From NCBI RefSeq assembly GCF_029502005.1, contig NZ_JAMQOT010000001.1:620001-684000 (forward strand): DNA of 64,000 nt, read 5' to 3'. Below the pieces are notes generated by a model. It saw nothing but the letters and a program-made list of their open reading frames with translations. It made no database searches and was not told the DNA's origin. Source of the DNA: Natrinema salsiterrestre (GTDB lineage: Archaea > Halobacteriota > Halobacteria > Halobacteriales > Natrialbaceae). Made by a program: the position numbers and the translations under genes. This document shows, in pieces, positions 9,057-18,131 of the stretch (position 1 is the stretch's first letter; each line of letters starts with the position of its first letter).

Positions 9057-11648
9057 CTACGACTCCCAGGCGAACCGGTCCGGATCGCGTGCCGCCAGCG
9101 CCGTCCGGACCGCGGCGACGTTCTCGGGGACGTCGTGGACGCGGACGAGGTCCGCCCCGCGGTCGGCCGCGAGGGCGCTCGCCGCGACGGTCGCCTCGAG
9201 TCGCTCGCCGCCATCGCGGCCGACTTGTGCGAACATTGACTTGTGAGAGTGGCCGAAGAGGACCGGACAGCCCAGCGCGTGGAGCTCGTCGATCCGGTCG
9301 AGGAGCTCGAAGTTCTCGCTGGCTGACTTGCCGAACCCGATGCCGGGGTCGACGATGATCTGGCTCCGGTCGAGCCCGGCCTTCTGGGCCAGCAGGATGC
9401 GTTCGGAGAGCTGGTCGATCACGTCCGCGACGACGTCGTCGTACTCGATATCGCGGTCGGGCACGACCGGCGCGTCGATGCTGTGCATCACCACCAGCCC
9501 GGCGTCGTGCTCGGCGGCGACGAACCGCATCTCGGGATCCTCGAGCCCCGAGACGTCGTTGATGATATCGGCCCCTGCCTCGAGCGCGGCGTCGGCGACG
9601 GCGGCTCTGCGCGTGTCGACCGAAATCAGCGCGTCGAGGTCGGCGATCCGTTCGATGACCGGAACCACGCGGTCGAGTTCCTCCTCGACCGAGACCGGGT
9701 CCGCCCCGGGCCGGGTCGATTCCCCGCCGACGTCGATCACGTCGGCGTCCGCCTCGACCATCGCCTCCGCCCGGGCCACCGCGTCCTCGAGAGCGTCGTA
9801 CTCGCCGCCGTCGTGGAAGCTGTCCGGCGTGACGTTCAGAATCCCCATCACGGCCGTCCGGTCGGTCCAGGGGTAGTCCGGGCCGCTCGAGTCGGCGGCC
9901 GTCCAGCCGGGAGCGGCGGACGGACCGGCGGATCGATCGGGCGCGTCCGGACTCACGTCCGTCCCGTCGCCGTCGGCGCTCGATTCGTCGCCGATGGTAC
10001 CTCCGTCGTCGGTATCGAGCGCGAGCGTGTCCCGCAACGCCCGAGCGACGTCCGCGAGTCCGTCCGGTCGGGACCGATCGTCGAGGGCCTCGACGAGCGC
10101 GTCGAACTGGGCCCGGGTTCCCATCAGAACGACGTCGACCGTTTCCTCGTCGCGCTCGAGCCCGGAGAGAGCACACTCACCGCCGAGGCGCAGCAGTTCC
10201 TCCTTCACCACGGTCGCCTGCGGGTCTCGGAGCGTCGTTCTGACGACCCGATGGACGGCGTCGCCGTCCAGTCGCTCGACGTCGTCCGCGGCGACGTTGG
10301 CCTCCTCGAGCGCGTCGCGGGCGTCCGAGAGGTCGCGGATGTGCTTCGGGACGTCGGTGCGAGTCCACCGCGACCGGGCCTCCGCGACCGCGTACAGCGA
10401 GCCGGTGACGAGCACGCAATCGTCGCTCCCGGCGTCCGCGAGGGCGGTGGCGAGGGCGTCCTGCACCGCGGCCTCGGTGCGGACCGTTCCCGCGCCGGCG
10501 TCGGTGAAGACTTCTGCGAGGACGTCCCGATCCTCGGCGCGTTCGAGGCCCGGTTCGGTCGCGAGGACGGTGTCAGGGGTCGGCAGCATCGCCGCCATTT
10601 CGCGGTGGTCCTTGTCGTGCATCGCGCCGATGACGAGGTGGAGACGGTCGTAGTCGTACGTCTCGAGCGTCTCGGCGAGGCCCTCGCAGGCACCCGGGTT
10701 GTGTGCACCGTCCAACACGACCAGCGGCTCGGTGTCGAGCACCTCGAAGCGGCCCGGCCAGTGAGCGCTGCGCAACCCGCGTTCGAGGTCCGCGTCCGAA
10801 ACGTCGCCGACCTGTCGGGCGAGGACGGCCGCGATGCCGGCGTTTTCGGCCTGGTGTTCGCCCAGCAGCGGGATCCGCGTCTCGAGGTCCCAGCCGTCGG
10901 CGTCGATCGAGACGGCGGCCTCGGTGTGGTTCGTCCGTCCGTCGTAGGCGACTCGTACCGCCGGCTGCGACCCGTCGGCGTCCCCCTCGTCCGTCCGGGT
11001 TCCGACAGTTACCACGTCGCCGGCGACGTCGCGGATCGCCTCGAGCGCGCTTCCGGTGACGCCCGTCACGAGCGGTGCGTCAGCGGGGGCGACGTGGGCC
11101 TTGTCGCAGGCGATCTCCTCGACGGTGTCGCCGAGAATCCCCGTGTGCTCGAGGGTCACGCTCGTCACCGCGCTGGCAACCGGATCGACGACGCTCGTGG
11201 CGTCGTACTTGCCGCCGATGCCGACCTCGAGGACGGCGACGTCGACGTCCTCGCGGCCGAACTGCCACAGCGCCATCCCGGTCATCGTCTCGAAGAAGGT
11301 CGGGGATTCCCCGTCTGCACCGCGCTCCGTCACGTACTCTCGAGCGGCCGCGACGTACTCGCAGACCGCCCCTCGCGGAATCTTCCGGCCGTCGACGCGG
11401 ATCCGCTCGCGGAGGTCGTCGAGATGCGGCGAGGTGTAGAGGCCGACGGAGTAGCCGGCCTCCCGCAGGGTCCGCTCGAGCATTCGAGCCGTGCTCCCCT
11501 TGCCGTTGGAGCCGGCGATCTGGACGAAGTCGACGTCCTCGTGGGGGTCCTCGAGGTGGGCCAGCAGCCGGGCCGTCGACTCCGTACCCGGCTTCGGGCG
11601 GAACCGCCGCAGATCGAAAAGGAAGTCCGCCGCCTCGTGATACTCCAT
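9057..11648 (-). CDS. folCP: Bifunctional folylpolyglutamate synthase / dihydropteroate synthase
   Basis: An 863-residue fusion. Residues 1-430 are FolC/MurE-like ligase with the P-loop AGSNGKGST (45-53) and the ligase helix VLDGAHNPGA. Residues about 440-570 hold an extra domain with ECALSGLERDEE and DVVLMGTRAQFD, similar to the N-terminal extension found on some DHPS proteins. From Met601 the FolP barrel begins with MGILNVTPDSFHDGGEY, then DVGGESTRPGA, IINDVSGL, DPGIGFGKS and a FGHSHKSMF loop. It makes dihydropteroate from pABA and the pterin diphosphate and then adds glutamate. The ATG at 11648 was preferred over upstream codons because the ligase homology starts at once (MEYHEAADFLF). A very acidic linker (about 570-595) joins the halves. 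The FolC-FolP fusion is known in haloarchaea; no other folate gene is adjacent. Confidence 0.95.
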   Translation of the reverse strand: MEYHEAADFLFDLRRFRPKPGTESTARLLAHLEDPHEDVDFVQIAGSNGKGSTARMLERTLREAGYSVGLYTSPHLDDLRERIRVDGRKIPRGAVCEYVAAAREYVTERGADGESPTFFETMTGMALWQFGREDVDVAVLEVGIGGKYDATSVVDPVASAVTSVTLEHTGILGDTVEEIACDKAHVAPADAPLVTGVTGSALEAIRDVAGDVVTVGTRTDEGDADGSQPAVRVAYDGRTNHTEAAVSIDADGWDLETRIPLLGEHQAENAGIAAVLARQVGDVSDADLERGLRSAHWPGRFEVLDTEPLVVLDGAHNPGACEGLAETLETYDYDRLHLVIGAMHDKDHREMAAMLPTPDTVLATEPGLERAEDRDVLAEVFTDAGAGTVRTEAAVQDALATALADAGSDDCVLVTGSLYAVAEARSRWTRTDVPKHIRDLSDARDALEEANVAADDVERLDGDAVHRVVRTTLRDPQATVVKEELLRLGGECALSGLERDEETVDVVLMGTRAQFDALVEALDDRSRPDGLADVARALRDTLALDTDDGGTIGDESSADGDGTDVSPDAPDRSAGPSAAPGWTAADSSGPDYPWTDRTAVMGILNVTPDSFHDGGEYDALEDAVARAEAMVEADADVIDVGGESTRPGADPVSVEEELDRVVPVIERIADLDALISVDTRRAAVADAALEAGADIINDVSGLEDPEMRFVAAEHDAGLVVMHSIDAPVVPDRDIEYDDVVADVIDQLSERILLAQKAGLDRSQIIVDPGIGFGKSASENFELLDRIDELHALGCPVLFGHSHKSMFAQVGRDGGERLEATVAASALAADRGADLVRVHDVPENVAAVRTALAARDPDRFAWES

Positions 11649-11799
11649 ATGGGTATCAGAGTGGCCGATCGTTTTAGAGTATTCCGTTCCGTTTCGTTTC
11701 CCTCGCTCGCCCGGTCGCGTACCGCCGCCGTCCGTCGGCGACGCCCTATATGTTCGGGAGAACACCGACCACGTCGGAGCCCGTCGGTTCGATCACGCC

Positions 11800-11815
11800 T
11801 TTAGGCGAACCTAAA
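11800..11815 (+). promoter_or_regulatory. Iron-box-like inverted repeat (DtxR-type operator candidate)
   Basis: TTTAGGCGAACCTAAA is an inverted repeat with perfect 6-base arms (TTTAGG/CCTAAA) and a 4-base centre. It fits the TTAGG-N4-CCTAA pattern of DtxR-family operators, whose haloarchaeal versions (SirR/Idr) control iron and manganese genes. It ends 20 bases before the cupin ATG at 11836 and overlaps the only AT-rich element there, so a bound repressor would block transcription. A GGAG ribosome site follows at 11825-11828. Confidence 0.55.
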
Positions 11816-11835
11816 TCGCCCGAAGGAGACCACCC

Positions 11836-12207
11836 ATGCCAGCAACCGATTTCGACACCGACCGAGCGTACGACGAGGATAGATTCGGCACGCGGCCCGT
11901 GTTCCGAAGCGACCGCATGAAGGTCGTTCTCGGCTACTTCGAGCCGGGGCAGTTCATCCCGGTCCACGCACCCGACAGCGACGTCGCGATCTGCGTCCGC
12001 TCCGGGACCGGCGTCGTTCGCGAGGGCGAGACGGAGCACATCGTCGGTCCCGACGACGTCGTCGTGGTCGAAGCCGGCGTCGACCGGGGGATCCGGGCCG
12101 ACGAAGCGGAGCGGCTCGAGGCCCTGCTCACGACCAGCCCGCCGCCGACCGACGCCGAACACGAACCGGTTCGGGACGGACTCGAGCGCGGCGTCTTCGA
12201 TCCCTGA
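11836..12207 (+). CDS. Small single-domain cupin protein
   Basis: A 123-residue protein with one cupin barrel. The first cupin motif is degenerate: EPGQFIPVHAPDSDVAICV has one clear His where the family usually has HxH(x)nE. Motif 2 is the stretch DDVVVVEAGVDRGIRADEA, where the usual PxGxxH is replaced, so metal binding may be weak or use other residues. No enzyme activity can be read from it. It stands alone: folCP diverges on its left and a small membrane gene converges on its right. The palindrome at 11800-11815 suggests control by iron or manganese, which is the best functional hint. Confidence 0.85.
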   Translation: MPATDFDTDRAYDEDRFGTRPVFRSDRMKVVLGYFEPGQFIPVHAPDSDVAICVRSGTGVVREGETEHIVGPDDVVVVEAGVDRGIRADEAERLEALLTTSPPPTDAEHEPVRDGLERGVFDP

Positions 12208-12379
12208 GCCGGCGATTCGATCGCGCCCGTGTCTCGGCCGGCTCTCGAGAACGATATCGGCACTCGACGTCCAGCGCGTGACCAGCCATCGATAGCTAAC
12301 AGACTGCAAAACCGACACGCCGTCTATCCGAAACGGCCACACCGGTTTCTGGGGGACTCGAGGACGCAATCGACGAATA

Positions 12380-12622
12380 TCACGCACCCTGCAGTCCGCT
12401 CGGTGGCCGGAAGTACAGCCCGTCGAACAAGGCGATAGCCGCGATGGCGACACCGCCGAGAAGCGTCGTCTGGGCGGAGAGATCGAGGAAATAACCGGCG
12501 AGCCAGGCGACGGCGAAGGCCGCCGGAATCAGACCGAGCAGGAGATCGTATCGGTCGATCGTCGACAGGCGATCGGCGACTCGCGCAACCGTCTCGATTC
12601 CAGTGACGTCTCTCCGGATCAT
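12380..12622 (-). CDS. Small two-helix membrane protein, unknown function
   Basis: An 80-residue protein with a charged N-terminus (MIRRDVTGIETVARVADRL) followed by two hydrophobic helices, LLLGLIPAAFAVAWLAGYF (about 27-46) and TTLLGGVAIAAIALFDGLYF (about 51-71). Codon use matches the neighbourhood. It is of a type common in haloarchaea, but I do not recognise a named family. The gene lies downstream of the ABC ATPase gene on the same strand with about 190 bases between them, so co-transcription is possible but not shown. Confidence 0.72.
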   Translation of the reverse strand: MIRRDVTGIETVARVADRLSTIDRYDLLLGLIPAAFAVAWLAGYFLDLSAQTTLLGGVAIAAIALFDGLYFRPPSGLQGA

Positions 12623-12811
12623 CGATTCTCACCTCCGGACGTGCGTATGATCGCGATCCACTAAAATATAGTGGAATCAAGGGCCACAGAAGAGAGCTAC
12701 GTTCCGTTCGAGCGTTTTCAGACGGTTTCGTCGAACACGGCGTCGTGGTCTTCGATCTCGTCCGTGGCGTTCGGAACCGGTTCGACCGACCAGTGGAACT
12801 CGACGGAGCTC

Positions 12812-13594
12812 TCACTCCGTGGCGCGTTCCGTCGCCAGCCCGTCCTCGCCGGGGTCGCGGGTGATCTCGAGGAAGGCGTCCTCCAAGCTGCGGGCGTCGC
12901 CGGTTTCGGCGCGGGATTTGAGCGTCTCGGGGTCGCCCTCGGCGACGAGTTCGCCGTCGTGGAGGACGCCGATCTCGTCGGCCAGTTCGTCGACGACGGG
13001 GAGGATGTGCGTCGAGAGGAAGATCGTCATCTCCCGATCCGCGAGGTCGGCGATGGTGTCGCGCATCGTCCGGGCGGCGCGGGGATCGAGCCCGCTCGTG
13101 GGTTCGTCGAGGAAGGCCACGTCGGGTTCGTGCAGGACCGCCTGAATGACGCCGACTTTCTGGCGCATCCCCTTCGAATAGTCCTCGATGCGCTTGTTCG
13201 CGTCCTCGAGCAGGTCGAAGCGCTCGAGCAGCGAGTCGATGCGCTCGCCGGCCGCGTCGTCGGGCATGTCCCGCAGGCCGGCGGCGTACTCGAGCTGTTC
13301 CCGACCGGAGAGCTCGTCGTAGACCGGCGGGTCCTCGGGCAGGTACCCGATGTGCGGGGTGACCGACTCGCGGTCCGCGATCGAGTGACCCGCGACGCGG
13401 GCAGTCCCGGCAGTCGGCCTCGTCAGCGTCGTCAGCATTCGCATCGTGGTCGTCTTCCCCGCGCCGTTCGGCCCGAGGAACCCGTAGACCGTGCCGCGCT
13501 CGACGGCCATCGTCAGGTCCGAGACGGCGGTCGTCTCGCCGTAGCGTTTGGTCAGTCCGTCGGTTTCGATGGCGGGGGCGTCGACAGGGCTCAT
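12812..13594 (-). CDS. ABC transporter ATP-binding protein
   Basis: A 260-residue ATPase of the CcmA/DrrA (ABC-2 exporter) class. Walker A is LGPNGAGKTTTMRML (about 36-50), the ABC signature is EDYSKGMRQKVG, and Walker B plus the catalytic Glu is VAFLDEPTSGLDPRA, followed by the H-loop in FLSTHILPVVDEL. The ATG at 13594 gives MSPVDAPAIETDGL; an upstream ATG at 13633 would add 13 residues of no obvious homology. The permease partner is divergent at 13790, so the two half-transporter genes share a 195-base promoter region. The cargo is unknown; this class usually exports drugs, lipids or polysaccharide, or acts in Na+ efflux. Confidence 0.92.
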   Translation of the reverse strand: MSPVDAPAIETDGLTKRYGETTAVSDLTMAVERGTVYGFLGPNGAGKTTTMRMLTTLTRPTAGTARVAGHSIADRESVTPHIGYLPEDPPVYDELSGREQLEYAAGLRDMPDDAAGERIDSLLERFDLLEDANKRIEDYSKGMRQKVGVIQAVLHEPDVAFLDEPTSGLDPRAARTMRDTIADLADREMTIFLSTHILPVVDELADEIGVLHDGELVAEGDPETLKSRAETGDARSLEDAFLEITRDPGEDGLATERATE

Positions 13595-13778
13595 GGGGTC
13601 TCCTTCGATCGATTCCAAGTAAAGGTATGTCATTTTTGTATCTCATTTCGACGCCTCTCGCGGTGAGACCGCTTTCGACAGGTCGGAACGAATGACAGAC
13701 ATCCAAACAGTTTACTGGCAGCGTACCGCGGATCCGAGTATGCACCCCGTCTCCCACGACATCTCGCGACCGAACGGC

Positions 13779-13784
13779 GGTGAT
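13779..13784 (+). promoter_or_regulatory. Strong ribosome binding site deciding a GTG start
   Basis: GGTGAT at 13779-13784 is fully complementary to the 3' end of archaeal 16S rRNA (anti-SD AUCACCUCC). It sits five bases before the GTG at 13790, supporting that GTG as the start of the permease. Confidence 0.6.
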
Positions 13785-13789
13785 CGGTA

Positions 13790-15457
13790 GTGACGCGCGT
13801 TCCGATCGCTGCCGGCATCGCCGGAACGGAGGTTCGGCGGACGGCTCGAGCGGTCGCCGGGAACCGGACCAAGCTCCTCCTGATGGCGGTAGCCGGGCTG
13901 TTCATGCTCGGCCCGGTCACCGCGGTCGGCCTGCTCGTGGTTCCGGAACTGGGTGAACGGGCCGCCGCAGGGGCGCTCGCTCCGGACGTCGCGACGACGG
14001 TAACGGAGATCGCTACAGGCGGCGTCGCACTGTTCTGGGTGTTTCTCGTCGTCATGGCAGTCATGCGGACGGTAACGGCGGTCGCGAACGTGGACGAACC
14101 CGCCTTCATCCTGTTGTCCGCGTCGGTTCGGAACACCGTCGTCGGCGTCGTGGCCGCGGAAATCGCGTTCTTCGCCCTCTGGCTCGCGGTGCCGACGGTA
14201 CTCGTCGCCGCCGCGTTCGCGTACGGTGCGGGGACCGTGCTCCCCGTGATCGTCGCACCGCTGCTGATCGGGCTGGTCCTGTCTACCGCCGTTCCCGTCG
14301 GATTCACCGTCGGCGTCTGGATCCGCCACCTGATCACCGTCTACGAGCCGATCGCCCGGTATCGAACGGTGCTGTTCGCCGCGTTCTGGCTCGCGTACTT
14401 CGGTGCGATCGCGACCGGACGGCTCGACGCGATCACGGGGACGCTGTTTTCCGCGTTACAGGCCAGCCCGCTCGGTTGGCCCGGCCACCTCCTGTTGCTC
14501 GGGATTCCCGGTATCGATCCGTCGCCGACCGGAATCGCGGGCGCGGTCGTCGGCTCGGCGCTCGTCACCGGGCTCGCGATGGCAGTCGGAATCCCGTCCG
14601 CGAGACGCCACTGGTTCGCGGACCCGGCGCGCACCGACGACGAGGAACTCGACGAGGAGACCTCGTCCGATCGACTGAGCGGCCTCCTCTCGGGGAGGGT
14701 CTCGCGACCGGTCCGGACGGTAACGGTAACGGCGATTCGGCGGAGCAAACGCGCCCCGATCCGACTCGCGTACGTCGGCTACCCGCTGTTCGGCGCGCTC
14801 GGATTCGTCCAGCAGATCATCGAACTGGGGACGATACCCCCGTTCATGGCCGCGGTGTTCTCCCTGTACGTCGTCTGGGCGGCCGGTGCCCTGTTCACGC
14901 TCAACCCCCTCGGCGATCTCGGACCCGCCCTCCCCGCCGTCGTGACGTCCTCGATCACCGGCCGACAGGCGATTCGCGGTCGACTACTGGCCGGCGCGCT
15001 GATCGGCCTCCCGTTCGCACTCGTCCTCCCGCTCGTCATGGGGCTCGTCAGCCCGCTCTCGCTCGAGCGGACCGCCGCCCTCGCGGCCGGAACACTCGTC
15101 GGAACCGTCCTCACGCCGGCGCTCGCGTCCGGGATCGGCTCGCTGTTTCCGCGGTTCGGCAGCGTCAACGTGACCAACAACCGCGAGGCCGTGATGCCGA
15201 GCAAGACGGCGTTCCTCGTCTACTCGCTCGCGATCCTCCTCCCCGCGGTCGCCGCGGCCGTCCTGTACCTCGAGGCCCCCGAGGCGATCGCCGGACTGAT
15301 CGCGACGGTGTCGGCGTGGTCGCCGACGCCCGAACTGACGGTCTCCGCCCGCGCGATCGCCGTCGGCGCGTGGACCGTCCTGATCGGCGGGCTCGCTGCC
15401 CCGTACGTCTCCTATCGCTACGCCGTCGAGCGGTTCGATTGGTACGCACTCGAGTGA
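13790..15457 (+). CDS. ABC transporter permease, large 12-helix type
   Basis: A 555-residue membrane protein with about 12 hydrophobic segments, in two halves separated by a polar acidic loop (about 279-300, DDEELDEETSSDR). The N-terminus (VTRVPIAAGIAGTEVRR) is cytoplasmic and positively charged. A conserved-looking loop TNNREAVMPSKTAFLVYSL lies near 463-481. This fits the large permease that haloarchaea pair with a CcmA-type ATPase, here divergently encoded just upstream. The start is GTG, backed by GGTGAT five bases before it. Function: export with the ATPase at 12812-13594; the substrate cannot be told from the sequence. Confidence 0.82.
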   Translation: MTRVPIAAGIAGTEVRRTARAVAGNRTKLLLMAVAGLFMLGPVTAVGLLVVPELGERAAAGALAPDVATTVTEIATGGVALFWVFLVVMAVMRTVTAVANVDEPAFILLSASVRNTVVGVVAAEIAFFALWLAVPTVLVAAAFAYGAGTVLPVIVAPLLIGLVLSTAVPVGFTVGVWIRHLITVYEPIARYRTVLFAAFWLAYFGAIATGRLDAITGTLFSALQASPLGWPGHLLLLGIPGIDPSPTGIAGAVVGSALVTGLAMAVGIPSARRHWFADPARTDDEELDEETSSDRLSGLLSGRVSRPVRTVTVTAIRRSKRAPIRLAYVGYPLFGALGFVQQIIELGTIPPFMAAVFSLYVVWAAGALFTLNPLGDLGPALPAVVTSSITGRQAIRGRLLAGALIGLPFALVLPLVMGLVSPLSLERTAALAAGTLVGTVLTPALASGIGSLFPRFGSVNVTNNREAVMPSKTAFLVYSLAILLPAVAAAVLYLEAPEAIAGLIATVSAWSPTPELTVSARAIAVGAWTVLIGGLAAPYVSYRYAVERFDWYALE

Positions 15458-15602
15458 GTCGACGAGGCCGAAGAGATGATCGCTACCACGCAGAGGCCGC
15501 GTTCCGACCGGCGATAGACCTGCAGAAGCGAGGGCCACGACCACTCCGGCGGGACGCTCGAAACCCGTATTTCTATACAGCCGGGATCACAGACTATTGG
15601 TC

Positions 15603-16829
15603 ATGACTTCGATACCCGTCTCGGAGATCCTCGTCGGGGTGTATCTCGGCCTCCTCGCGGGCATATTTCCGGCGTTCATCGCGTTCTCTATCGGCTTCGG
15701 TTTCAAATACTTTACAAACGTCACGGTCCCCGGACTCGGGGTCGTCGTCCTCGGCGCCGGGTTAGCCGGTATCTCCGGGGGGTTGATGGGGCTGATGGAT
15801 CCCGCGTTGGCCGAGAGCTGGACCGGCATCGTCGCCGTGCTGGTCGTCCTGATGGCGTGTCTCTGGGCGCACAGTCAGGGCGACAAACTCGGAACGGCGA
15901 CGCCGCGGAAACTCACGCTCAAGTCGCTTCGCGAGAGCAAACTCTCGACGGATCTGGCCGAACGGGTCGATTCGTACGGTCAGATTCGCATCCGCCCGAT
16001 CGGGGACGTCCACGACGTCGAGGGCTACCCGCCCCTCCCGGACGACGTGCGCGAGGAGATCTACACCGGATCGTGGCGGTTCCCGGCCGACCTCCCGCTC
16101 GCGGAGCTGGAAGCCCGCCTCGAGGAGCGGCTGCTCACCGACTACGAACTGGCGGACGTCTCCGTCACGATCGATCGGAAGGGACGGGCCCAGATCGCCG
16201 CCGCGCCGAGTGCGGCCGGCCTCTCGCGTCGCGTTCCGGCCGGGAAACGGGCCGTCTCGATTCGGACGCTCCTCCCGACGGGTATCGCACGCGGAGACAT
16301 CGTAACGATCGCGCTGCCGGACGGCGAGGTCACCGGGCCGGTCGTGGGTGCGCACACGATCGGCGTCGAAGACTCGACGGAACCGCCGGAAGACGAAGAG
16401 AGCGACGAGATACCGGCCGACCTCGATGCGCCAACTCCGACGTTGAAAGCACCCACGACGACGGGCGGAGAGGGGCGTGTGACGGTGGCGGTACCCCTCG
16501 ACGAGGCGCGGCGCGTCATCGCGACCGAGTTCGCCAGGATCACCGTCCACTCGCGGGGCAAACAGCGGGAGTACGAAGCCATCGGCGTGCTCAAACGGGA
16601 CGGGAACGGGTTCCGAAAGGTGACGGTCGGTGAGGGAAGCGCGCTCGTCGGAGACACCATCGGCGCGGCGCGGATCCGGGACAACTACGGCGTCGCCGTC
16701 CTGGCGATCCGGCGGCTCTCGGAACGCATCGTCGCACCGCGCGGCGTGACCGAACTGAACGCCGGCGACTCGTTGATCGTCGTCGGCAAGCGTCCCCGAC
16801 TCGAGGCGTTCGAGGAGGTGGCGGCGTGA
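15603..16829 (+). CDS. TrkA-C domain membrane protein (first of a pair)
   Basis: A 408-residue protein: three N-terminal helices (about 8-28, 38-62 and 72-88), a cytosolic region with a winged or beta-rich module (RIRPIGDVHDVEGYPPLPD onward), an acidic linker (about 258-285, EDEESDEIPADLD), and a C-terminal RCK_C/TrkA-C domain (about 320-405, ending AGDSLIVVGKRPRLEAFEE). RCK_C domains sense ligands and gate K+ channels or transporters, so a role in ion homeostasis is likely; no pore helix with a TVGYG filter is present. The ATG at 15603 is preferred to a TTG two codons earlier. The stop overlaps the next gene's GTG by four bases (GTGA). Confidence 0.85.
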   Translation: MTSIPVSEILVGVYLGLLAGIFPAFIAFSIGFGFKYFTNVTVPGLGVVVLGAGLAGISGGLMGLMDPALAESWTGIVAVLVVLMACLWAHSQGDKLGTATPRKLTLKSLRESKLSTDLAERVDSYGQIRIRPIGDVHDVEGYPPLPDDVREEIYTGSWRFPADLPLAELEARLEERLLTDYELADVSVTIDRKGRAQIAAAPSAAGLSRRVPAGKRAVSIRTLLPTGIARGDIVTIALPDGEVTGPVVGAHTIGVEDSTEPPEDEESDEIPADLDAPTPTLKAPTTTGGEGRVTVAVPLDEARRVIATEFARITVHSRGKQREYEAIGVLKRDGNGFRKVTVGEGSALVGDTIGAARIRDNYGVAVLAIRRLSERIVAPRGVTELNAGDSLIVVGKRPRLEAFEEVAA

Positions 16830-18067
16830 GCCTCGCCGCGTCGCTGTTCGGGCATCCGGTCGTCGAAGCGGTGGTTCACATCGGCGGATTGGCGCTTCTC
16901 GCGGGCGTCGTGACGGCGATTTCGGCCTTCGTCTATCGCGTCAGAGCGCGGACGCAGTTCCCCGAGGGACCGACGCTGATCCTCGGGCTGGGTGCCGTCG
17001 CGATCTACCTCAACACGCGGCTCATCTTCGTCCAGTTCATCGGCAACACCGGGGACCCGCTGACGGTCAGCGAGGCGCTGCTCAACATTTCGGTGTTCGT
17101 CACGGCCGGGATCGCGTCGTACGGCGGCCGGTACGCCGGCGACAGCATCGGCACGTCGGAACGGCTCAACTGGGGGATGTTCCAGCCGGATTTCAACCCG
17201 ATCGTCCGTGCCGTCGGTCGGTTTATCACCGTGACGCTCCCCGAGGAGATCGACGACATCGACGGCTACGACCCCGTCCGGGACGAGACGAAGCGAGCGA
17301 TCGCGGGGGAGACCCTCGAGTTTCCGCGCGGCCTGACGGTCGGGGACCTGCAATCGCAGCTCACGGCTCGACTCAAGGAGGACCACGACGTCGGCTACGT
17401 CGACGTGGACCTCGCCGCCGACGGCACCGTCGAGTTCCTCGCGGTGGGACAGCGCGCCGCCGGTATCGGACCGACGCTCCCGCCGAATTCCGCGGCGGTC
17501 GCCGTGCGAGCGGATCCGCCGTTCAGTGCGACGGCCGGCGACACCGTCCAGCTCTGGCGGACCGATAGCGACGGGGGACAAACCCGACTCGGGACGGCCG
17601 AGCTCCGGGCGAGCGTCGACGACGTGACCACGGTCGCCACCGACGAGGCGGTCGCGAAAAAAGTCGATCCGGCCGTCGACTACCGCCTGATGACGCTGGC
17701 GGCGGATTCACACGCCGATCGGGAGTTCGCCGCGATGCTCCGCCGCGGGGACGAGACGATGAGCGTATTCGACGTCTCCGCCGAGAGCGTGCTCGTCGGC
17801 GTCTCCGTCGCCGCCCTCGACGCGACGATCATCGCGGTTCGAGCGGTCGGCGGCGACGTGGACACGATTCCGAAGCGCGACCGAGTCATTCAGGCCGGCG
17901 AGCAGCTGTTTGCGATCGGGCGTCCCGACACCCTCCGGAAGTTGGACGCGGCGAGCGGCGTCCGGTCGGTCGCCGAGAGCGAGACGCCACCGGCCGCCGG
18001 CAGCGCTATCGACTGGGACTCCGATACCACCGCGGATCGGGACGCGCTGACCTACGACGGGGAGTAG
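16826..18067 (+). CDS. TrkA-C domain membrane protein (second of a pair)
   Basis: A 413-residue paralogue of the preceding protein, starting at a GTG inside the GTGA overlap, so translation is probably coupled. It repeats the same plan: three helices (about 15-38, 50-68 and 75-95), then a segment with DIDGYDPVRDETKRAIAGE that aligns with the GYPPLPDDVREEIYTG of gene one, then a basic/acidic middle, then an RCK_C domain (about 300-390, ending VIQAGEQLFAIGRPDTL). The likely product is the second subunit of one hetero-oligomeric membrane complex. No transporter gene (TrkH or channel) is adjacent. Function is inferred from the domain only. Confidence 0.85.
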   Translation: MSLAASLFGHPVVEAVVHIGGLALLAGVVTAISAFVYRVRARTQFPEGPTLILGLGAVAIYLNTRLIFVQFIGNTGDPLTVSEALLNISVFVTAGIASYGGRYAGDSIGTSERLNWGMFQPDFNPIVRAVGRFITVTLPEEIDDIDGYDPVRDETKRAIAGETLEFPRGLTVGDLQSQLTARLKEDHDVGYVDVDLAADGTVEFLAVGQRAAGIGPTLPPNSAAVAVRADPPFSATAGDTVQLWRTDSDGGQTRLGTAELRASVDDVTTVATDEAVAKKVDPAVDYRLMTLAADSHADREFAAMLRRGDETMSVFDVSAESVLVGVSVAALDATIIAVRAVGGDVDTIPKRDRVIQAGEQLFAIGRPDTLRKLDAASGVRSVAESETPPAAGSAIDWDSDTTADRDALTYDGE

Positions 18068-18131
18068 ATCACAGTTCGATCGAGACGGTCGCAGGTGAGT
18101 CGATTGCGCTTCGCGACCCCCCGCGACGATC

